From Acidobacteriota bacterium (GTDB lineage Bacteria > Acidobacteriota > Terriglobia > Terriglobales > Acidobacteriaceae): a stretch of DNA of 64,000 nt. The notes below the pieces were generated by a model. That model was not told the DNA's origin, searched no databases, and saw only the letters and a program-made list of their open reading frames with translations. The stretch's first letter is position 1. Every line of letters begins with the position of its first letter. Position numbers and translations under genes: made by a program. The stretch is from contig JAJZBZ010000005.1 in NCBI GenBank assembly GCA_021846275.1, positions 1 to 64,000 on the forward strand, read 5' to 3'. Shown one piece after another: positions 53,799-63,950 of the stretch.

Positions 53799-54453
53799 GA
53801 TCCGCCTCCGCATCCCGCGGTGCGCTTGACCGCGCGTTCACATCAAGCAGGCCCTCCGGCAACGTCATCTCGATTTGCCGCGCGGCAAGATTTACGTTAC
53901 GCAGATAGCTTTTGGCAAGCGGGATCAGAAGCTCCTCATCGGAGGCCGGGCGACCGGGCGCCGAATCACGCGCAACAGAACGCACAACCAGCAAAGCCAC
54001 AGGCCCCGCGGTGCGATCCACGTCTTCGATGACCCCGATCCTTCGAGCACTGGCACCATCACCCACCTCGTAGACAGTGCAGCCGATGAGGTCGCCGATG
54101 TACCAGGCGTCGGCTTCGAGCGCGGCGCGTTCGGCGCGGGGGATGGCGACGATGAGTCCGCGCAGGGCTTCGGCGTCGGAGATGGAGTCGGTGCCGGCGA
54201 AATGGAGGATGACGGAGCCTTTGTGCATCCAGAAGCGGGCGAGTTCGACGGGGCGCGGAGCGGGATCGGGCTGGGTGGGGTGGACGAGCCAGAGGTGGCG
54301 GCGTTCGGAGAATTTTTCCGGGAAGTCGGTGAGGACGGTGGCGAGGACTTCGCCTTTGCGTCCCTGGGAGCGGCGAATTTCGGCCAGCCAAGTCCAGCCA
54401 GAGTGCGAGTCCTGCTGCTGCCGGTCGTGCGGCGATTGCTGCGGGTCAGTCAT
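53791..54453 (-). CDS. rimM: 16S rRNA processing protein RimM
   Basis: This 220-residue 30S assembly factor binds S19. The N-terminal barrel has EIRRSQGRKGEVLATVLTDF and the C-terminal PRC-barrel-like part contains WYIGDLIGCTVYEV and ELLIPLAKSYLRNVNL. ATG 54453 was chosen; the frame is open for 21 more codons with no family similarity. The position between khpA and trmD is the conserved rpsP-rimM-trmD cluster. Third-position style switches within the gene near 54060, from C-ending to mixed/G-ending. Confidence 0.93.
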   Translation of the reverse strand: MTDPQQSPHDRQQQDSHSGWTWLAEIRRSQGRKGEVLATVLTDFPEKFSERRHLWLVHPTQPDPAPRPVELARFWMHKGSVILHFAGTDSISDAEALRGLIVAIPRAERAALEADAWYIGDLIGCTVYEVGDGASARRIGVIEDVDRTAGPVALLVVRSVARDSAPGRPASDEELLIPLAKSYLRNVNLAARQIEMTLPEGLLDVNARSSAPRDAEADHG

Positions 54454-54573
54454 GGGTGAGCACCTGTCGAGTTTGCCGGCGGAGGAGCGGACGGAGCGGC
54501 CAGAATGGCTCAGCAAGGTTGACTGTGCGGCGCAGAGAGCGCGAGCGAGTGTCGGCGGTCGCGCGCCGACGAC

Positions 54574-54840
54574 TCAGTCGTCGCCCTCTTCCAGAATCTC
54601 CAGCGTGAAGCGGTGGTGCAGTTTCATGCTGACGGCGGCGAGGATGGTGCGCATGGAGCGCGCGGTGCGTCCCTGCTTGCCGATGACTTTTCCGACATCG
54701 CTGGGAGCGACGCGCAGGCGCACGGAGGTGCTCTCTTCGAGGTCCACACATTCCACTTCGACTGCCTCTGGCGCGTCGACGAGTGCCCGAGCCATCTCAA
54801 GCACGAGATCCTCGACTTCAGTTGTATCGATCTGATTCAT
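54574..54840 (-). CDS. khpA: KH-domain RNA-binding protein KhpA
   Basis: This 88-residue type II KH protein has an N-terminal helix (EDLVLEMARALVDAPEAVEV), then VRLRVAPSDVGKVIGKQGRT with the GKQG (GxxG) loop near residues 54-57. It binds structured RNA, acts with KhpB and often lies between rpsP and rimM, as here. It is complete, with an acidic end. Confidence 0.95.
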   Translation of the reverse strand: MNQIDTTEVEDLVLEMARALVDAPEAVEVECVDLEESTSVRLRVAPSDVGKVIGKQGRTARSMRTILAAVSMKLHHRFTLEILEEGDD

Positions 54841-55068
54841 TCACGTGCCCCATCTTCCAGGTCTTGCGTTGTGGCGGTTGCACGGCTCCGGTGTTGTCCT
54901 GTCACGTGTTTCGTGAATGCCGGCGCGCCGTGAACCGGAGAGCATCTGCGCGCGAAACCCAGAGTCTGTAGAACCGTTCGCACGATAGTATCAATCCGCG
55001 CGAAGTTGCGCCAGTGGCGGGAAGATTCATGAAACGGATCTCCAGTTCACAGGCGATTGCGGGGGAAA

Positions 55069-55311
55069 TCAGGCAGCGACGGGAGCGGGGGATTTGCCGA
55101 CCAGCTTGGCGACGCGATCCGACATCTGAGCGCCGACGCCGATCCAGTACTGGATGCGCTCGTGCTCGAGCTTGACGGCCGCGGGGGTGCGGCGCGGATC
55201 GTAGGTGCCGACGACCTCGATGGAGCGGCCGTTGCGGGCGCGATCCTTTTCGATGACGACGATGCGGTAAAAGGGCTTCCTGGTGGCGCCAACGCGCGCC
55301 AGACGAATCAT
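55069..55311 (-). CDS. rpsP: 30S ribosomal protein S16
   Basis: This 80-residue S16 starts MIRLARVGATRKPFYRIVVI, the usual N-terminus, and contains GRSIEVVGTYDPRRTP. I chose ATG 55311 because the family begins with MIRL. A GTG six bases earlier is closer to AAGGA and could also be used. It is the first gene of the khpA-rimM-trmD set. The 228-bp gap to khpA suggests some regulation of read-through, but no terminator is clear. Confidence 0.96.
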   Translation of the reverse strand: MIRLARVGATRKPFYRIVVIEKDRARNGRSIEVVGTYDPRRTPAAVKLEHERIQYWIGVGAQMSDRVAKLVGKSPAPVAA

Positions 55312-55546
55312 AACCACGGGTGTTTTCCTTTCCAACTTTGCGCCGGGCGTAATTTGCCGAGGCTGCTATCGAGCGTCCGATCTCTTCGGGAAACGCATCG
55401 AGCGATGAGCAAGACGGATGGGCCACGGGGCCGCGTCTGCGCATACCCAAATAGTATCTCTGAAAATGGGGGTTGAGGGCAACTGCGGGGGATGGGCGGC
55501 TGCATGAGGGTCGTTTGGGAACGGCGCTGGCGGCTAGAATTGCCAG

Positions 55547-56512
55547 ATGAGGGGATGGCCGTGGAATCCGCTGGCTTCGGTGCGCGTGCTCGACGGCGGG
55601 CTGGCGACGGAGCTTGAGTTTCTGGGCGCGGACCTGAGCGGTCCGCTGTGGTCGGCGCATGTGCTGGAGCGGCAGCCGGAGCTGGTGGCGCGGGTGCACC
55701 GGGCGTATCTGGAGGCTGGCGCGGAGTGCATTGCGACGGCGAGCTATCAGGTTTCGCGGCGCGGGTATGCGGAACTGGGCCTCAAGGCTGCGCGGGCGGA
55801 TCGGGCGCTGCTGCGGGCGGTGGAGATTGCGGTGGGCGAGCGCGATGCGGCGGAGGCTGGCGGCGGACGGCGGGCGCTGGTGGCCGCTTCGCTGGGTCCG
55901 CTGGGCGCGGCGCTGCACAACGGGGCGGAGTATCACGGCAACTACGATTGCGGCTTCGACGAACTGGTGCGGTTTCATCGGGAGCGGATTGAAGTTCTGA
56001 CGGCGGGCGCGGATTTGCCGACTGCGGATTTGCTGGCGTTTGAGACGATTCCTTCGCTGGATGAGGCGCGGGCGATTGTGGCCGCTTTGGCAAACGCTCC
56101 AGAGGTTTCAGTCTGGATCAGCTTCACCTGCCGGGATGGCGAGCATGTGGCGCATGGCGAGCGGCTGCGGGATTGCGTTGCCGCAGTCGCCGCCGCGCCG
56201 CAGGTGGCGGGCGTGGGCGTGAACTGCGTTCCGCCGGGGAGGGTGACGGCGCTGCTGGGCGAGCTACGCGCGGGGGTTGATCTTGCTGCGCGCTGCGAGC
56301 CGAGCGCCGGGCGCGAGATGGCGCTGCTTGCCTATCCCAACTCCGGCGAAGCGTGGGACGCGGAGGCGCGACGATGGACGGGCGTGACGGATGCGGGCGA
56401 GTTTGGGGTGATGGCCGGGGAGTGGTTTGCGGCGGGCGCACAGATGGTGGGCGGATGCTGCCGGACGCGGCCGGAGCATGTGCGAGCGATTGCGGCGGCG
56501 GCGCGGCAGTGA
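55547..56512 (+). CDS. mmuM: Homocysteine S-methyltransferase
   Basis: The 321-residue Zn-dependent methyltransferase has RVLDGGLATELEFLGADLSG at the N-terminus and GVNCVPP (near 225) plus GGCCRTRPEHV (near 302-306), which give the three zinc-binding cysteines. It moves a methyl from S-methylmethionine or a similar donor to homocysteine, forming methionine. The barrel is complete. It is divergent from rpsP, convergent with the acyl-CoA dehydrogenase and in no operon. Confidence 0.9.
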   Translation: MRGWPWNPLASVRVLDGGLATELEFLGADLSGPLWSAHVLERQPELVARVHRAYLEAGAECIATASYQVSRRGYAELGLKAARADRALLRAVEIAVGERDAAEAGGGRRALVAASLGPLGAALHNGAEYHGNYDCGFDELVRFHRERIEVLTAGADLPTADLLAFETIPSLDEARAIVAALANAPEVSVWISFTCRDGEHVAHGERLRDCVAAVAAAPQVAGVGVNCVPPGRVTALLGELRAGVDLAARCEPSAGREMALLAYPNSGEAWDAEARRWTGVTDAGEFGVMAGEWFAAGAQMVGGCCRTRPEHVRAIAAAARQ

Positions 56513-56538
56513 AGTCGGTTGCCGGGGCGGGCGCGAGT

Positions 56539-57708
56539 TCAGGGCGTGACGGGGTCGGTGAGCAACTGGCGCGCGATGGTCATGAGCTGCATGTTTGAGG
56601 TGCCCTCGTAGATTTTGCCGATCTTGGAGTCGCGGAAGAATTTTTCCGCCGGGTAGTCGCGGACGAATCCGTTGCCGCCGAAGATTTCCACGGCGCGGCT
56701 GGCGACGTTTTCGGCGACCTGGGAGACGAAGTATTTGGTCATCGCCGCTTCGGTGACGAAGGGCAGACCGGCGTCCTTGCGGCGGGCGGCGTTGTAGACC
56801 ATGAGGCGCGCGGCCTCGATCTGCGTGGCCATCTCTGCGAGTTCAAACTGTACAGCCTGGAAATCGACGATGGCGCGACCGAACTGGCGGCGCTGCTGGG
56901 CGTAGCGGGCGGCGTGTTTCCAGGCTCCGGTGGCGAGGCCGAGCAGTTGCGCGCCGATGCCGATGCGGCCTTCGTTGAGGACTTCGATGGCGATTTTGTA
57001 GCCTTTGCCCTCGTCGCCGAGCAGCGCGTCGGTGGGGATTTCGCAGTCGTCGAGGAGGAGTTCGCAGGTGCTGCTGGCGCAGATGCCGAGCTTGTGTTCG
57101 GCGCGGCCGACGGTGAGTCCCGGCGTCTGGCGCGGCACGAGAAACGCCGTGATCCCGCGATAACCGGCGGCGGGATCAAGATTGGCAAAAACAAGAAACA
57201 CCCCGGCCTCGCGCGCGTTGCTGATCCAGAGCTTGCGCCCGCGCAGCCTGTATCCGGTGGCCATTCGCTCGGCGCGCGTTTCCATCGCAAACGCATCCGA
57301 CCCGGAGCCGGCCTCGCTGAGCGCGTAGCTGCAGAGCATGCCGTCGGCGAGCTGCGGCAGCCAGCGCTCGTGCTGCGATTCGGTGCCCCAGCGCAGGAGC
57401 GCGTTCACGCTGAGCGTGTTCTGGATGTCGACGATGAGGGCGACGGCGGGATCGACTTCGGCGAGCGCTTCGACGGCGAGAATGGACTCGAAAAAACTCC
57501 CCGCCGCGCCGCCGAAGCGCTCCGGAACTTCGATGGCGAGCAGGCCGAGTTGGGCGAGCTTTTCGATGAGGCCGGGCGCGTATTGCGCAGCCTCTTCCAT
57601 GGAGCGGACGAGCGGCGCGACCGTCTCGGCGGCGAAGCGGCGGACGGTGGATTGGAGCAGTTGTTCTTCCTCGCTCAACACGGTGAGCGGCGCGGCGGCG
57701 TGGGTCAT
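56539..57708 (-). CDS. Acyl-CoA dehydrogenase
   Basis: This 389-residue FAD enzyme of fatty-acid beta-oxidation is full length. Motifs: ALSEAGSGSDAFAMETRAER (near 133), LWISNAREAG, RRQFGRAIVDFQAVQFELAE (near 271) and the C-terminal catalytic Glu in IYEGTSNMQLMTIARQLL (near 366). Its chain-length preference cannot be set from sequence alone. It ends 26 bp from the mmuM stop (convergent). aspS lies 124 bp away on the same strand and may share a promoter region. Confidence 0.95.
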   Translation of the reverse strand: MTHAAAPLTVLSEEEQLLQSTVRRFAAETVAPLVRSMEEAAQYAPGLIEKLAQLGLLAIEVPERFGGAAGSFFESILAVEALAEVDPAVALIVDIQNTLSVNALLRWGTESQHERWLPQLADGMLCSYALSEAGSGSDAFAMETRAERMATGYRLRGRKLWISNAREAGVFLVFANLDPAAGYRGITAFLVPRQTPGLTVGRAEHKLGICASSTCELLLDDCEIPTDALLGDEGKGYKIAIEVLNEGRIGIGAQLLGLATGAWKHAARYAQQRRQFGRAIVDFQAVQFELAEMATQIEAARLMVYNAARRKDAGLPFVTEAAMTKYFVSQVAENVASRAVEIFGGNGFVRDYPAEKFFRDSKIGKIYEGTSNMQLMTIARQLLTDPVTP

Positions 57709-57832
57709 GGGAGATCGGCTCCGGGAACGGATGAGTAACGATTCAGGCTAGCAGAGCGAAGCGGACGGCGAACAGGGAATGGTTCACGACTCGCTGGATT
57801 TCACGAGCCGCGTTGATCGGTTGGAAACGCGT

Positions 57833-59707
57833 TCAGCTCTTCAGCGCCACGCGCAGGTGAAGCTCCTTCATCTGCTGCTCGCTCACAGGCGTCGGTGCCT
57901 CCACCATCACGTCAATCGCGCGCGCCGTCTTTGGAAACGCAATGACCTCGCGCAGGCTGGGCGCGCCGGCCAGAAGCATGGCGATGCGGTCAAGGCCCAG
58001 CGCGATGCCCCCGTGCGGCGGTGTGCCGTATTCGAGCGCGTCGAGGAAGAATCCGAAGCGCGTGCGGGCCTCGTCGGGCGTGATGCCGAGCGAGTCGAAT
58101 ATCTGCCGCTGGACATCCTGGCGGTGGATGCGGATGGAGCCGGAGCCGAGTTCGAGGCCGTTCATGGCGAGGTCGTAGCAGCGGGCGCGCACCGTGGCTG
58201 GATCGGTGAAGAGGCGCTCAATGTCGGCATCGTGAGGCGAGGTGAAGGGATGGTGGGCGGGCATCCATTTTCCGGTTTCGGCGTCGTGCTCGAACATGGG
58301 AAAATCGGTGACCCAGATGGGCTGGAATGCGGCGGCTCCGTCAAGGATTTTTCCGCTCGCGGGGTCGGCGGTCGAGACGACGGCCTGGGTCGCGGCGAAG
58401 GCTCCGTGACGGTCGGCGTACTTCTTTGCCAGCTCGACGCGGAAGGCTCCGGCGGCGGCGTAGATGGCGATCTCGCGCTCGGAAAGACGGCCGGGAATCT
58501 TTGTGTCCGAGGCCTTGATGGGGTGGGCCGGATCCCCGGCCACGAGGACGACAAAATCCTCTTCGGCAGCGCCGGTGAGTTCGCGTAGAGCGGTGACGAT
58601 GTGGGGAAAGCCTTTTTCAAGGCGCTTGAGATCGTCGATGAACTTTGCGCCTTTTTTCGCATCGAAGAGCGGGTGGTTGTCCTCGCGTTCCTTGCGGCTG
58701 AGCGCGCCGACGGCGGGGATGCGAAGGGCGACGACGGGCAGGTCGGCGTCGAGCTGGAGCGCGGCCATGTCGGCGTCGGTGAAGGCGGGACGGAGGTCGG
58801 TCAATCCGGGCAGGCGCAGGTCGGGTTTGTCGACGCCGAAGCGGCGCATGGACTCGTCCCAGCGAATGCGCGGGAAGGGCGTGGGCAGCGCAACGCCAGC
58901 TGCGGCAAAGGCTGCGGAGAGAAATTCTTCGACGACGGCGAAGACATCTTCCTCGCGCGGGAAGCTCATTTCGAGATCGACCTGGGTGAATTCAAGCTGG
59001 CGGTCGGCGCGGAGGTCCTCGTCGCGGAAGCAGCGGGCGATCTGGAAGTAGCGGTCGAAGCCGGAGATCATGAGGATCTGTTTGAAGATTTGCGGCGACT
59101 GCGGGAGGGCGTAGAATTCGCCGGGGTGGACGCGGCTGGGGACGAGGAAATCGCGCGCGCCCTCGGGCGTGGATTTGGTGAGGATCGGCGTTTCGATTTC
59201 GAGAAAGCCGAGATCGGACAGGCTCTGGCGGATGGCGAGCGTGATGCGATGGCGGAGCCAGAAGTTTCGCTGCATCTCGGCGCGGCGCAGATCGACGTAG
59301 CGATATTTGAGGCGGACCTCTTCGTTGGCGATGGCTTCTTCTGCGGGCGAGAATGGAGCGAGCTTCGCGTCGTTGAGCACGAGCAGTTCGGAGGCGACGA
59401 TTTCGATTTCGCCAGTGGGCATTTTGGGATTGATGGCGGCCTGGTCGCGGAGACGTACACGGCCGATGGCGGCGACGACGTACTCGGTGCGGACGGCTTC
59501 GGCTTTGGCGTGGCCTGCGGGCGTGAGGTCGCGGTCGAGCACGATCTGCGCGATGCCGCTGCGGTCGCGGAGGTCGAGGAAGATGAGATTGCCGTGGTCG
59601 CGACGGCGGTTGACCCAGCCCATGAGGATGACGTGTTGGTCGGCGTGCGCGACGCGCAGTTCGCCGCAGCGATGTGTCCGCTTCCGTTCTCCGAGAAAGT
59701 CAAGCAC
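57833..59707 (-). CDS. aspS: Aspartyl-tRNA synthetase
   Basis: This 624-residue class IIb synthetase is the normal bacterial length. It has an N-terminal OB anticodon domain ([20 protein letters not shown]), class II motifs with [11 protein letters not shown], and [20 protein letters not shown] (motif 2). The GAD-type insertion spans the middle. Motif 3 is [15 protein letters not shown] near the C-terminus. It starts at GTG 59707, 8 bp after the hisS stop, an arrangement common in bacteria. It is intact. Confidence 0.96.
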   Translation of the reverse strand: MLDFLGERKRTHRCGELRVAHADQHVILMGWVNRRRDHGNLIFLDLRDRSGIAQIVLDRDLTPAGHAKAEAVRTEYVVAAIGRVRLRDQAAINPKMPTGEIEIVASELLVLNDAKLAPFSPAEEAIANEEVRLKYRYVDLRRAEMQRNFWLRHRITLAIRQSLSDLGFLEIETPILTKSTPEGARDFLVPSRVHPGEFYALPQSPQIFKQILMISGFDRYFQIARCFRDEDLRADRQLEFTQVDLEMSFPREEDVFAVVEEFLSAAFAAAGVALPTPFPRIRWDESMRRFGVDKPDLRLPGLTDLRPAFTDADMAALQLDADLPVVALRIPAVGALSRKEREDNHPLFDAKKGAKFIDDLKRLEKGFPHIVTALRELTGAAEEDFVVLVAGDPAHPIKASDTKIPGRLSEREIAIYAAAGAFRVELAKKYADRHGAFAATQAVVSTADPASGKILDGAAAFQPIWVTDFPMFEHDAETGKWMPAHHPFTSPHDADIERLFTDPATVRARCYDLAMNGLELGSGSIRIHRQDVQRQIFDSLGITPDEARTRFGFFLDALEYGTPPHGGIALGLDRIAMLLAGAPSLREVIAFPKTARAIDVMVEAPTPVSEQQMKELHLRVALKS

Positions 59708-59715
59708 GGTGATGA

Positions 59716-61059
59716 TTACCCTTCTTTGATGTTTGGTCGAGCGCGGCCGGCCAGGAGGTGAGCGGCGAGCGCGTCGCGCGAAATTTTGGTTTGTTGGCCA
59801 GTGGAGAAATTCTTGACGGTCAGGATGCCGGATTGCAGTTCGTCTTCGCCGAGCAGGACGATGTGTCGAGCAAGCTTGTCGGCGATCTCCATGGATTTGC
59901 GGACGCGGAAGCTGCCGTCGCCGAGTTCGATGCGGAGGCCGTTGTCCACAGTGTCGGCACCGGGCAAAAGAGCGCGGCGTAGCTCGCGGGCAAGCGCGAG
60001 CGCGGCGGGGTTTTGCGCGTCGCCGATGGGCGCGATGAAGGCGTCGGCGCGGGTAGGGAGCGATTTCTGCTGCGCTTCGAGGGTGAGGATGAGGCGGTCC
60101 TGGCCGATGGCGAATCCGATGCCGGGGGCGCGCGGCCCGCCGAGCGATTCGCTGAGTCCGTCGTAGCGTCCGCCGCCGAGCAGCGCATTCTGTGCGCCGA
60201 GTCCGCCGTGGGTGAATTCAAAGGTGGTTCGCGTGTAGTAGTCGAGGCCGCGCACGAGGCGGTGGTCGAGCGTGTAGGGGACGGCGGCGGCATCGAGCGC
60301 GGCGCAGACGGCGTTGAAGTGAGCACGGCTGGATTCATCGAGCGAGTCGGCGATGCGCGGCAGGGTTTCGATGAGGGGTTGATCGCCGGGCACCTTGCAG
60401 TCAAGCACGCGCAGGGGGTTGGTGACGGCGCGGCGCTGGCAGTCGGCGCACAACTGGCCGACGACGGGCGCGAGAGCGTCGCGCAGGCGAGCGAGGTAGA
60501 CGGGGCGATCGGCGGCCGAGCCGACGGAGTTCAGGCGCAGCGTCCAGCCGGTGATGCCGAGCGAGTCGAGCAGCGATGCGAGCATTTCGAGGATCTCGGC
60601 GTCGCGCAGCGGGGATTCGGAGCCGGAGTGGGGTGGCCCGATGACTTCGGCGCCGATCTGGAAGAACTGGCGGTAGCGGCCCTTTTGCGGTCGCTCGCGA
60701 CGGAACTGCGGGCCGATGTAAAAGAGCTTGTGCAACTGGCCGGTTTCGCCGAGCTGGTGTTCGATGTAGGCGCGGACGACGCCGGCGGTGTTTTCCGGGC
60801 GCAGGGTGAGGCTTTGGTTTTTTTCCGACTGCGCGCGGGCGCGATCCTCCCAGGTGTACATTTCCTTGGCGACGATGTCGGTTTCCTCACCGACGCCGCG
60901 AGCGAAGAGCGCGGTTTCCTCGAAGATGGGCGTGCGGATTTCGCCGAAGTGCTAACGCGCGAAGATCTCGCGGGCAATGGTCTCGACGCGGCTCCAGAGC
61001 GCAGTTTCGGGCGGGAGCAGGTCGCGCGTGCCGCGCACAGCTTTGACGGGGGTGGTCAC
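59716..61059 (-). pseudogene. hisS: Histidyl-tRNA synthetase with in-frame amber codon
   Basis: The reading frame runs from GTG 61059 to the stop at 59716, 447 codons, and matches HisRS end to end. It begins with VKAVRGTRDLLPPETALWSR. Codon 36 is TAG (plus strand 60952-60954) where relatives normally have Tyr before the GFGEIRTPIFE region; the frame continues with HFGEIRTPIFEETALFARGV. Motif 2 (LTLRPENTAGVVRAY) and motif 3 ([13 protein letters not shown]) are intact, as is [12 protein letters not shown]. If real, translation would need readthrough or internal start at Met 60861, which would lose motif 1. Since hisS is essential, possibilities are another copy, suppression, or a base-call error. 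The neighbour order hisS-aspS is normal. Confidence 0.85.
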
Positions 61060-61239
61060 AGTATCAGTCTAAATGTTCCGGGCAGCGGTCGACGAGGATG
61101 GGCGAGGCGGGACGCACAGGCAGCGGGGAATGCGCGGGGATTGCGCGCATGAACGGGAGGTGAAGCGGAAGCGCGGATTGCTTTCTTTGTGGAGGACGCG
61201 CAGTCTGATAGCGTGGGAAGCGTTCCTGCGGGAGGCGGA

Positions 61240-62715
61240 TTGCTGCGACGAGAGATCTTTCAGGACTGCTGCCGCGTGGCGGCTGTGGTGGCTGGCGCGG
61301 GGCTGTTCGCGGGGGCGCAGACGCTGCACACGCGACCGAAGGTGCCGGTGCCGCCGCCGCATATTCCACCGGCACAGCAGGTGATGGCTGCGCCAGTTCC
61401 GCCTGCGGAGATTGCAAAGGGAACGCATCTGAGCGTGGAGGCGACGCGGATTTATCCGATGAAGCTGGGCACGAAGATCGAGGCGCGGCTGCTGGCTCCG
61501 GTGTATGTGAACAACAAGCTGGTGCTGCCGGTGAATACGCTGCTGAGCGGCAGGGTGACGACGCTTGCGCCGGATCATTCGGCGCGGGTTTGGGCGAAGC
61601 TGAATGGGGATTTCACGCCGATCGACAAGCCGGTGGTGAGCTTTGACGCGGTGGAAACGAGTGGTGGCGCGGTGAGGATTGACGCGGGCGCGGCGCAGGC
61701 GGGGCTGCCGATGGTGAACCTGCAGGCAAGCGCGACAAACAAGCGGCACGCACTGCTGGCGAAGCTGTGGGATGGAGCGAAGCAGCGGATTGTGGACACG
61801 AAAAATTTCTTCACTTCGCCGGGACTGGGCAATCGGCTGAAGGTGGCGCTCTACGATCAGCTTCCGTATCACCCGCAGCAGATCAATGACAAAACTTCGT
61901 GGAGTTTTGCGCTGAGCGATGCGCTGATGGTGAAAACGCTGGAGGCGTCGGGCAAGCCGACGATCTACGCTCCGCCGCAGCACAAGGCGAAGAAGACGAA
62001 AGCGGCAAAGAAGGCGAAGGTTGCAGCGAAGCCGACGACGCCCGCGGAGACGACTCCGCACTGGCTGATTCACGCCGAACTGGAGACACCGCTGAACTCG
62101 CGCACGGCGAAGGCGGGCGATCCGATTCAGGCGCGGGTTGTCGCGCCAGTCTATGACGCGAAGCATGCGTTGACGATTCCGCAGGGAGCGACGCTGGTGG
62201 GGCGCGTGACGAAGACCAAGGCAGCGCGCTCATTTGGACGCAATGGGAATCTGCGCTTCAGCTTTCAGCAGTTGAAGTTGCCGGCAAAGCCCGCGCAAAA
62301 CGTTCAAGGCTCGGTGACGGGCGCGATGGCCTCCGGCGGGAAGACGATGTCGATGGACGCCGAGGGGAATGTTTCACAGAAGAACAACGGCGGCGTGCTG
62401 GCTCCGATTGCACTGGGAATTCTGGCCGGTCGCGCGCTGGACACGGATGGAAACATGACGGCGCAGACGGGCGTGGCGTCGAATGGATTTGGAGCGGCGG
62501 GGCGCGTCGCCGGGATCATGGCGGGATCGCGTGCGCTGGCGGCGGGGATTGGGTTTTACGCCGTGGGCCTGAACATCAGCTCAACGTGGCTGCGACACGG
62601 CCACGAGGTGGATTTTCCGCAGGGCACGCGGATTGACATTGACACGGCACCGCTGAACGAGCCGATTCTGAAGCCGCAGACGGCGACGGCAGCCACGGCG
62701 GCAGCCGCTCACTGA
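61240..62715 (+). CDS. Secreted protein with two TrbI/VirB10-like beta domains
   Basis: The product has about 491 residues from TTG 61240, chosen because GGGAGGCGG precedes it; the frame is open from 61189. A signal segment (VAAVVAGAGLFAGAQ) precedes a Pro-rich stretch. Two similar domains follow: residues about 60-185 (LSVEATRIYPMKLGTKIEAR) and 285-380 (HAELETPLNSRTAKAGDPIQ). Both read as the GTxLxxxLxTxLxS/GDPIxARVxxPVY pattern of TrbI/VirB10-like barrels. A Lys/Ala linker (KAKKTKAAKKAKVAAK) joins them. A Gly/Ala-rich tail has a likely membrane segment. Its function is unknown. The 3' end overlaps the convergent GT4 gene by 7 bp. Confidence 0.65.
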   Translation: MLRREIFQDCCRVAAVVAGAGLFAGAQTLHTRPKVPVPPPHIPPAQQVMAAPVPPAEIAKGTHLSVEATRIYPMKLGTKIEARLLAPVYVNNKLVLPVNTLLSGRVTTLAPDHSARVWAKLNGDFTPIDKPVVSFDAVETSGGAVRIDAGAAQAGLPMVNLQASATNKRHALLAKLWDGAKQRIVDTKNFFTSPGLGNRLKVALYDQLPYHPQQINDKTSWSFALSDALMVKTLEASGKPTIYAPPQHKAKKTKAAKKAKVAAKPTTPAETTPHWLIHAELETPLNSRTAKAGDPIQARVVAPVYDAKHALTIPQGATLVGRVTKTKAARSFGRNGNLRFSFQQLKLPAKPAQNVQGSVTGAMASGGKTMSMDAEGNVSQKNNGGVLAPIALGILAGRALDTDGNMTAQTGVASNGFGAAGRVAGIMAGSRALAAGIGFYAVGLNISSTWLRHGHEVDFPQGTRIDIDTAPLNEPILKPQTATAATAAAAH

Positions 62716-63947
62716 GTTCCAAGTGTGGCGCGCACGGCGGCGGTGACGCGCCGCTGATAGGCGGACCAGGACAACCGTTCTGCGCCTTCGAGCGCGGCGT
62801 CGCTCATAGCTTTGAGGCGCTCGCGATCGCGATGCAGGACGAGCAATTTCTCGGCGATGGCCTGTGGTGCGCGGATGGGCACAAGGAAGCTGTCCGTGCC
62901 GTCGCGGAGGATGTCTTCGCCGCCAGAGTTGGGCGTGGTGATGAGGGGCAGCCCTTGCGAGAGCGCTTCACCAAGTACCAGCGCCAGCCCCTCGAAAAGC
63001 GAGGGAAAGACAAAGACATCGTGCGCGCGCATCCGGGCCAGAACCTCGTCATGAGCGAGCGAAGGGAGCCAGCGATGACGGGCGCAGGCGGCGTTGAGCG
63101 AGGCGCAGGCGTCGGTGGGTTTGCGTCCGATGAGGGTGAGCGTCGCAGCGCTGCCGAGCGATTCGACGGCTTCGAGCAGGTCGGCGACGCCTTTGCGCTG
63201 CGAGAGTCCGCCGACAAAAAGCACGCGCAGCGGCAGCGAGCCGTCTGTCAACGGTCGCGGCGCGGCAATCTTCGAGGGCACTCCGAAGGGCGCGACGATG
63301 ATCTGTCCGGTGGAGCCGGGAAATTGATCCAACGTGCGGCGGACGAAGCTGCTGGGAACGAGGACGGTGTCGGCGAGCGAGAGTTCCTCGTCCTTGCGCG
63401 CGCATTTTTCGGCGCTGTCGGTGAGGGCTTTCAGAGTGTCGGCCCATTCCGGTCGGCGAGCGGCCTCTTCAGAGGCGATGGCGCGGCTGGCGCGCCAGTA
63501 GCCGATGGGCAGGTCGTAGATGCGGCGGAGGCCTCGCTCACGCGCCGCTCGAAACTGCTCCAGCGCGCCGTCCTCATAGGCGTAAACAGCGCGCAGGGCG
63601 GGGAAATCGGCGAGATGACGGGCAACGTGCCGGTCGAGATCGCGATAAACGGCGTCGGTGGAAAAGGCGCGGCGTTCGCCGGTGGTGAGGTGTTTTTTTC
63701 CGGCGCGCAGGAGGAGATTGCGCACCAGTTCGCGCGCGGGGCGGGTGTGAATTTTTTGATCGGGAAGCTGGACGCGGGCGCGACGCTCAAGCGTCCTGCG
63801 CAGGCTGGCGGGAACAAGCCGCGACCAGGGTGAATCAGGGTTCCAGTGGATGCAGGTGAAGCAGGCTGCGAGCAACTGCTCCTGGTCCAGCGCGGCGGCC
63901 ACGGCGGCCATGTTGGCGTTGCCGGTGGGATGGCTGAGCAGGACCAC
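62709..63947 (-). CDS. Family 4 glycosyltransferase
   Basis: This 412-residue GT-B enzyme has VLFVGGLSQRKGVADLLEAV (near 238) opening the C-terminal Rossmann domain. FVFPSLFEGLALVLGEALSQG (near 308), with EGLALVLGEA, forms the donor-binding motif of GT4 enzymes. An N-terminal acceptor half precedes it. Start is GTG 63947, 3 bp after the guaA stop, so the genes are likely co-transcribed, although no link to purine synthesis is known. The sugar and acceptor are unknown. Confidence 0.9.
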   Translation of the reverse strand: MVLLSHPTGNANMAAVAAALDQEQLLAACFTCIHWNPDSPWSRLVPASLRRTLERRARVQLPDQKIHTRPARELVRNLLLRAGKKHLTTGERRAFSTDAVYRDLDRHVARHLADFPALRAVYAYEDGALEQFRAARERGLRRIYDLPIGYWRASRAIASEEAARRPEWADTLKALTDSAEKCARKDEELSLADTVLVPSSFVRRTLDQFPGSTGQIIVAPFGVPSKIAAPRPLTDGSLPLRVLFVGGLSQRKGVADLLEAVESLGSAATLTLIGRKPTDACASLNAACARHRWLPSLAHDEVLARMRAHDVFVFPSLFEGLALVLGEALSQGLPLITTPNSGGEDILRDGTDSFLVPIRAPQAIAEKLLVLHRDRERLKAMSDAALEGAERLSWSAYQRRVTAAVRATLGTQ

Positions 63948-63950
63948 CGG

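Noticed and set aside
60952-60954. Amber codon in hisS read as pyrrolysine
   Set aside because: The position is normally Tyr, no pyl genes are visible and Pyl use in HisRS is unknown. A sequencing error, suppression or pseudogene is more likely.
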